Assembly (NCBI GenBank): GCA_032622095.1
Contig: CP136066.1
Location: forward strand, 194,672,816-194,736,815
DNA: 64,000 nucleotides
Reading direction: 5' to 3'
From: Siphonodentalium dalli
Lineage: Eukaryota; Mollusca; Scaphopoda; Gadilida; Siphonodentaliidae
Shown here: in pieces, positions 59,831-64,000 of the stretch
Numbering within the stretch: position 1 is the stretch's first letter
Layout of the letters: the number at the start of each line of letters is the position of its first letter
Made by a program: the position numbers and the translations under genes
The notes under the pieces: generated by a model
Seen by the model: only the letters and a program-made list of their open reading frames with translations
Told to the model about the DNA's origin: nothing
Database searches by the model: none

Positions 59831-61078
59831 TACCACGGGCGTATTTTGCCACGCCCTAGCCATGCTCTTGTTTCGCAGTTGCTGTCTTCATCGTTTTGGC
59901 AGAAGATGGTGTCGGCGGCGATCACACCATATTTTCTTGTAAGTTTTCCAGGAAATCTGGTAACCAACCGATATCACCACTCGTTTCTCTTGGTATCATC
60001 TACTGATTTTTTGCTTTTGTTCTTGTCATCGCCTATTATTTGCACAAACGAGGCCACGATATTCTGCTGATGTCCTTGTATGGAACAATATGCACAGCAG
60101 TTCCATTGGAATTAATGTCACAATTTCTTTTCATTGTCTCACTATTTGACGAATCAATTAACCCCAATGTTTGTAGATATGCGAGAATATTATGGTTCCT
60201 TTGTTATCATGAAGCATTCCACACATCCTTCTGCAATTGTAATAGCGCCAGCGGCTTGCCTTTCCCCGTTTGCACTACGCGAAAGCAATGTATCAAAGGA
60301 CATTCCAGTTACCCTCTTGTCGCTTTCGTGTCACTTGGACAGAACAGACTCACGCATAACGTCTGTAGCTAAGCTATACCCTTTTAATGCGTACGCTATC
60401 GGGATTGAATGCCGACACTCTGGTTTCCAAATTCTGTCACTGTTCTGCATTAACCAAACCACTACATCAGTAGCCTTTTTCCTACACAAACGATATTTGG
60501 CACATTCTTTTGAGGCACCTATGATGCTTCCTTTATACCGACGGAGATTTCATCACCTGACTGCGCCTCGGATGCGTATATTCCTGCAAAAACATACGGA
60601 TTTGTATCCGTTGATACAGCTTCAAGTTCCAGCTTCAGCGTGCATGAAAGAAACTACCCCCTCCCCCAAAACAAAACAAAATATTATTGCATGAAAACAT
60701 ACCAATTCTCTCAAGGAGCGTGTGAAGTCAGATAGTTGGTTCGTCGCTTTGGGTTCTGACAATTGTACAGTGTGTCTGCCCCTCGTGATATCTCTTTCCA
60801 CAGTTGATCATCGAACTTTATTTCGAACACAGTGGAACTCTCCTTTCCATTAGAGGGAAAATAATGTGTCCTTCCCGATGCTTGCCATTTCTGCGAGAAT
60901 TTGCAGATGTAGCAATTCGTTAACTCATACAGCATGAATCTTATATTTATTCGGAAGAGGAGATTTGAACTCACATCCTGAGAATATTTGAAAATATTTG
61001 AATCTCAACGTCCGGGTAAAGAAACGGTAAAACAATGTCCGTGAGGGGAGCAACAGCATTGGACTCGCTACGTGCCAT
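59831..61078 (-). pseudogene. Heavily decayed coding relic of unknown family
   Basis: Reading the minus strand, protein-like stretches follow one another in changing frames with little gap. An ATG at 61078 opens MARSESNAVAPLTD. A second stretch (60974 down to 60711) holds FEIKFDDQLWKEISRG and CQNPKRRTNYL. Then come YVFAGIYASEAQSGDE (about 60600-60550), KATDVVVWLMQNSDRIW (about 60480-60430), VTGMSFDTLLS (about 60320), and weaker pieces to about 59831. Codon-like composition over 1.2 kb with several frame changes and stops suggests one old gene broken by indels. I do not recognise the family, and a virus- or transposon-derived origin is only a guess. The + strand frames here (up to 186 codons) look like shadows. 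Confidence 0.45.
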
Positions 61079-61354
61079 GTAACATTATATCCTGTGTTAA
61101 CAGGTTGGGGTTAGGAAAACATTTCCGGACATAAGGCGCAATTTTTTTTCCGCTCCTGGTTACCTACCACCCCCTAGTTATTATTTTTTTCCGATTCTGG
61201 GATAGTCACCCACCCCCTCCAAACTGCAGTTTTTCCTGATCTTATCAGATCAATTTTCCGTTTCATGATTATAGAAGCATTCCTACTTTGTATTTACCAA
61301 CAAGACTATAGATTGAAAACAATTCTCCAACAAATGTGGGCTGTAGGGCGTGCT
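61079..61354. repeat. C-rich/poly-T fragment related to the 36.6-kb repeat
   Basis: TTTTTTTTCCGCTCCTGG and TTTTTTTCCGATTCTGGGA followed by CACC(A)CCCCCT mirror, in complement, the GGAAAAAAATTCCTGAAACG and GGGGGTGGGT pattern at 36640-36730. Confidence 0.4.
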
Positions 61355-61790
61355 GATGGATTGACATTTGAAATCCGAGATGGCTGCTGGTGGCCGTGTC
61401 TGTTTTAAACAGATTTTGGGGGAAATGGAGGCTGCCGTCTAGAGGTCACCTCGAAGATCCATTTTGAAGTTTGGTGACGATTGGATGAGAAATGTCACAT
61501 GTAAGGTGTGCTAAAGGATTTGGTCATACAAAAAGTAAAATACAAGATGGCCGCTGGCAGCCATGCTTTTTGTAAAATTCGGGAAACAATGGTATGCACC
61601 CATCAAGAGGTCACACCGAAGATCCATATGAAGTTTGATGATGATTGGATGAGGGATAAACTCAGCAGCGCGTGTTAAAGGATTTAGTGATGCAAAGAGT
61701 AAAACAAAGATGGCTGCCATCATTCAAATTTGACAGCTCCCATCTAGAGGTGATCCTAGACCCGTATACCGAATATCGTTGTAATAGGTC
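61355..61790 (+). repeat. ~165-bp tandem repeat, three copies (AAGATGGC(T/C)GC type)
   Basis: Landmark GATGGC(T/C)GC occurs at about 61379, 61546 and 61709. Each unit shares AGAGGTCAC-C-GAAGATCCAT, GAAGTTTG-TGA-GATTGGATGA and GTG(C/T)TAAAGGATTT. Confidence 0.7.
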
Positions 61791-62479
61791 AAAGTTTGTT
61801 TTAACACCATTGTTTTATTTTATTATGGTTTTTTGAATAGTGTATTTTTATCTGAAGAGTTTACATTTATTTGAAGAATCTATTGTGTTATATTTTCATT
61901 TATATCAGGTTGAATAAATTACTTTTAAGGTAACTATTTAAATCTGACCTTTCCATGTCAATGTGCCTTGATAGATCCTTGAAAACATTTAGCAAGCTGA
62001 CATTTTTATTACCCATTGGTGTCATACCTCATTATTAACTGATGGTTAACTCAAACCCCCTACCAAGAGTTAAGTGCATACACAATAGGATCTACATGTA
62101 ACGGTACCGTACAGTATAGGTGTAAATCTTTTAAGCCTTCGGGTATTGCGCACTGTCATGAACATGTATTCTGACGGAAATTTAGTTAAACATTTACGTT
62201 GCAAAGTTGTCCCAGACAGCACAGATACGTTGGGCCAACTTACGACATTGCCGCTGGCTCGGCGTCGGTTCTCGATGTCGGCTCAATGTTGGTGAGTCGC
62301 CAGAAACAAAACTTCGATCCCACGTTGGGCCGACGTTTGCAGTTCCGTATGAATCCGAAAAGTGCCAACGTACTGTACTGTATTCCATTTAGATAGAGTT
62401 ATCGCGCATGCAACGCTCCGGACGAACGCACACTTGAAATTTAGCGATCTGATTGTTTTCAAATTTGGTAAAGTTTTAC
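61791..62479. repeat. Spacer with a GTTGGGCC-rich fragment
   Basis: At about 62205-62345 the boxes ACGTTGGGCC(A/G)AC, GGCTCGGCGTCGG and ATGTCGGCTCAATGTTGG recur. They look like a fragment of a GTTGGGCC-type dispersed repeat. The rest shows nothing. Confidence 0.35.
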
Positions 62480-62720
62480 TCATAAAAATACAGGTCAAGT
62501 TCGAATTTTCATTACGTCCGCCTATTTTTTACCGGAGTTATGGTTCCTGTTGACTTATAATTTGTGATTATTTTTGTTTCTGGGTGATAGCTTTAGTTAC
62601 AGTTATCTGTTTTCTTTCAAATTTGGTATACGAATTACTCGTATGAAGATACAGATCAAGTTCGAATTTAGGTTCGATCTGCCCTCTTTTACCCCAGTGA
62701 TGGTCCTTGTCGAAGTCGAA
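62480..62720. repeat. Dispersed repeat (CAAGTTCGAATTT family), second downstream copy
   Basis: Two half-units carry ATACAG(G/A)TCAAGTTCGAATTT, TTTTTTACC-GAGTTATGGT-like and TTTCAAATTTGGTA boxes. It matches the family at 59618-59830. Confidence 0.5.
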
Positions 62721-63499
62721 TTTTTCAACTTAAAATATTGTTGATTGTGTGTTGTTTGATGTTATATTTCGACTTCAGATTTGGTTATTGTATTCAGGTC
62801 TGTTATGTGACAATGCACAAGTATTTTATCCATATAATACATTTCTACAAAGACCTCGCTCCGTTTCAGGGGACAATGGCCTGGCGGTTTTTTATTGTAT
62901 GTATATTGTACCCGAAAAATCGATATATACTAATAGAAGCGTTTAAGGACATGGGTATTCGATTCGTGTTTATTATTTTGTACACAGGAAACTATATACA
63001 ATTTGTTATATAAAGAGATATTACATATGTACACATAGTATATACATGTCAGATATAAATAATTATCGCAACTCCCCCCTTTCCTGTCACCTGAATATTT
63101 ATCCATTTCTCGTCCTCGTAGGTGGTCGGTTGGTTCAGTCTACCATTCATCTTGACTGCGTCTAGAATATGAAAAATAACATATACTTATAACTGAAGTG
63201 AAAATAGAAAAGTATGCATGCATATTTTCGGAGGAACAATTATATTGTAGAAATATACCTATACGGCACAAGGGCCATGGTAGATCATGCCATGCATCTC
63301 TACATTAGATACATGATGCATTGCATGATCTAATGCCATGATCACCCAGTCCCATTATCCTTCATTTCGTTGCTTATTCTGTGTGTTAACGGCATAGAAT
63401 CAGCAATTTCCAATCACATACAATAACGGTTGTAATGGGCCAAGTAACATGTATCCCACCACCCCAACATACAACATCCTACGCCGACATATCCCCTGC
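62721..63499. other. Spacer without recognised genes
   Basis: AT-rich. An open frame at 62738-63013 is hydrophobic, but it has no known motif. A CATGCCATG/TGCATGATCT cluster lies near 63280-63340. Confidence 0.4.
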
Positions 63500-63690
63500 C
63501 AAAAATACAGCTACATTACAGTTATGAATTACAGTTGCTTTCCAGCTACATTACAGCTGGAGTTACAGTTACCTTACAGCTAGTTTCCAGCTAAATTACA
63601 GTGTGTGTGCCAGAAAAGTGTTTTGTGTCTGGAAAAAGTTTCAGCCATGTTACAGCTAAACTGTTTCTTAGCTGTAATAAGTTAAGATAC
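63500..63690. repeat. ACAGCTA/TTACAG minisatellite
   Basis: Short units of TTACAGCT(A/G) and TTTCCAGCTA alternate irregularly for about 190 bases. Confidence 0.6.
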
Positions 63691-64000
63691 CTTTCAATGC
63701 AAAATTGCCCTAAATTGTTTTTTTTTTTAATCCCCGTTTCTTGATGAGGTATCTCACTGTAGGTGAAGGTCCCACTCGAAATTGTAAGACTTGTGTCACT
63801 TTGTGAGCAATTTTGCTTTGCGTTGCCTACAATCTCCCTGGTAATTAATTCAATGTTTATTGCGATATCGGCGCACTAAAGTCACACAAAAAATGCAATC
63901 TCAAGCTGGGACCGCCCCTGTAGTTAAGTAGGTTATTAAGGAGCAAGTTTTAACAAAGAAATATATTTCCTCATTTCCCTGCCTTGTTTATTCAATGTTA
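63691..64000. other. End of window, nothing recognised
   Basis: A poly-T run lies at about 63718-63728. No gene or element was recognised. Confidence 0.4.

Noticed and set aside
60134-60694. 186-codon + strand frame as a gene
   Set aside because: No recognisable motif. The minus strand of the same interval gives more protein-like blocks, so this is probably a shadow.

Overview
This window is AT-rich, gene-poor animal DNA. The genes have spliced exons, and most of the sequence is DNA transposons, foldback elements and tandem satellites. A secreted-type C-type lectin, PIF/Harbinger, piggyBac and Tc1 transposases, and several long satellite arrays together suggest a marine invertebrate, most likely a mollusc. 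The phylum is an inference. I see no bacterial operons, rRNA genes, convincing tRNA genes or CRISPR arrays.

Host gene: the only likely host gene is a + strand C-type lectin. One exon (5287-5493) carries the first half of the lectin domain and a terminal exon (47542-47780) carries the second half. Both junctions are phase 1 with consensus splice sites. Together they give one long-form lectin domain with six cysteines, interrupted by an intron of about 42 kb. The upstream signal-peptide exon was not found and may lie before the window. A decayed copy of the end of the last exon lies about 370 bp downstream.

The 42-kb intron (5494-47541) holds, in order: diverged tandem repeats (5.6-8.6 kb); a 13.5-kb higher-order satellite built from a TTAA-flanked MITE (8.6-22.1 kb), including a 3,705-bp tandem block duplication; a broken piggyBac transposase (24.8-26.4 kb) between two copies of that MITE; 235-bp tandem repeats (30.1-31.0 kb); foldback elements (28.3, 31.7, 33.3, 36.1 kb); a compound inverted repeat with a poly-G tract (34.1-35.3 kb); an apparently complete PIF/Harbinger element (38.5-43.0 kb) with a DDE nuclease, a MADF-BESS-like protein and 142-bp terminal repeats; a 325-bp satellite (43.8-44.8 kb); and a 160-bp tandem array (46.05-46.8 kb).

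Downstream of the lectin are another tandem array (48.95-49.5 kb), a set of large segmental repeats (52.4-58.4 kb) interrupted by an almost intact Tc1-type DD34E element (55690-57300) whose empty site survives in a sister repeat, a heavily decayed minus-strand coding relic of unknown family (about 59.8-61.1 kb), and further dispersed and tandem repeats to the end. A short module, two AACGCTCTTT boxes flanking CCATAT-AGGAA, recurs in repeat families that otherwise look unrelated. All coordinates of diverged repeats are approximate because they were read by eye.
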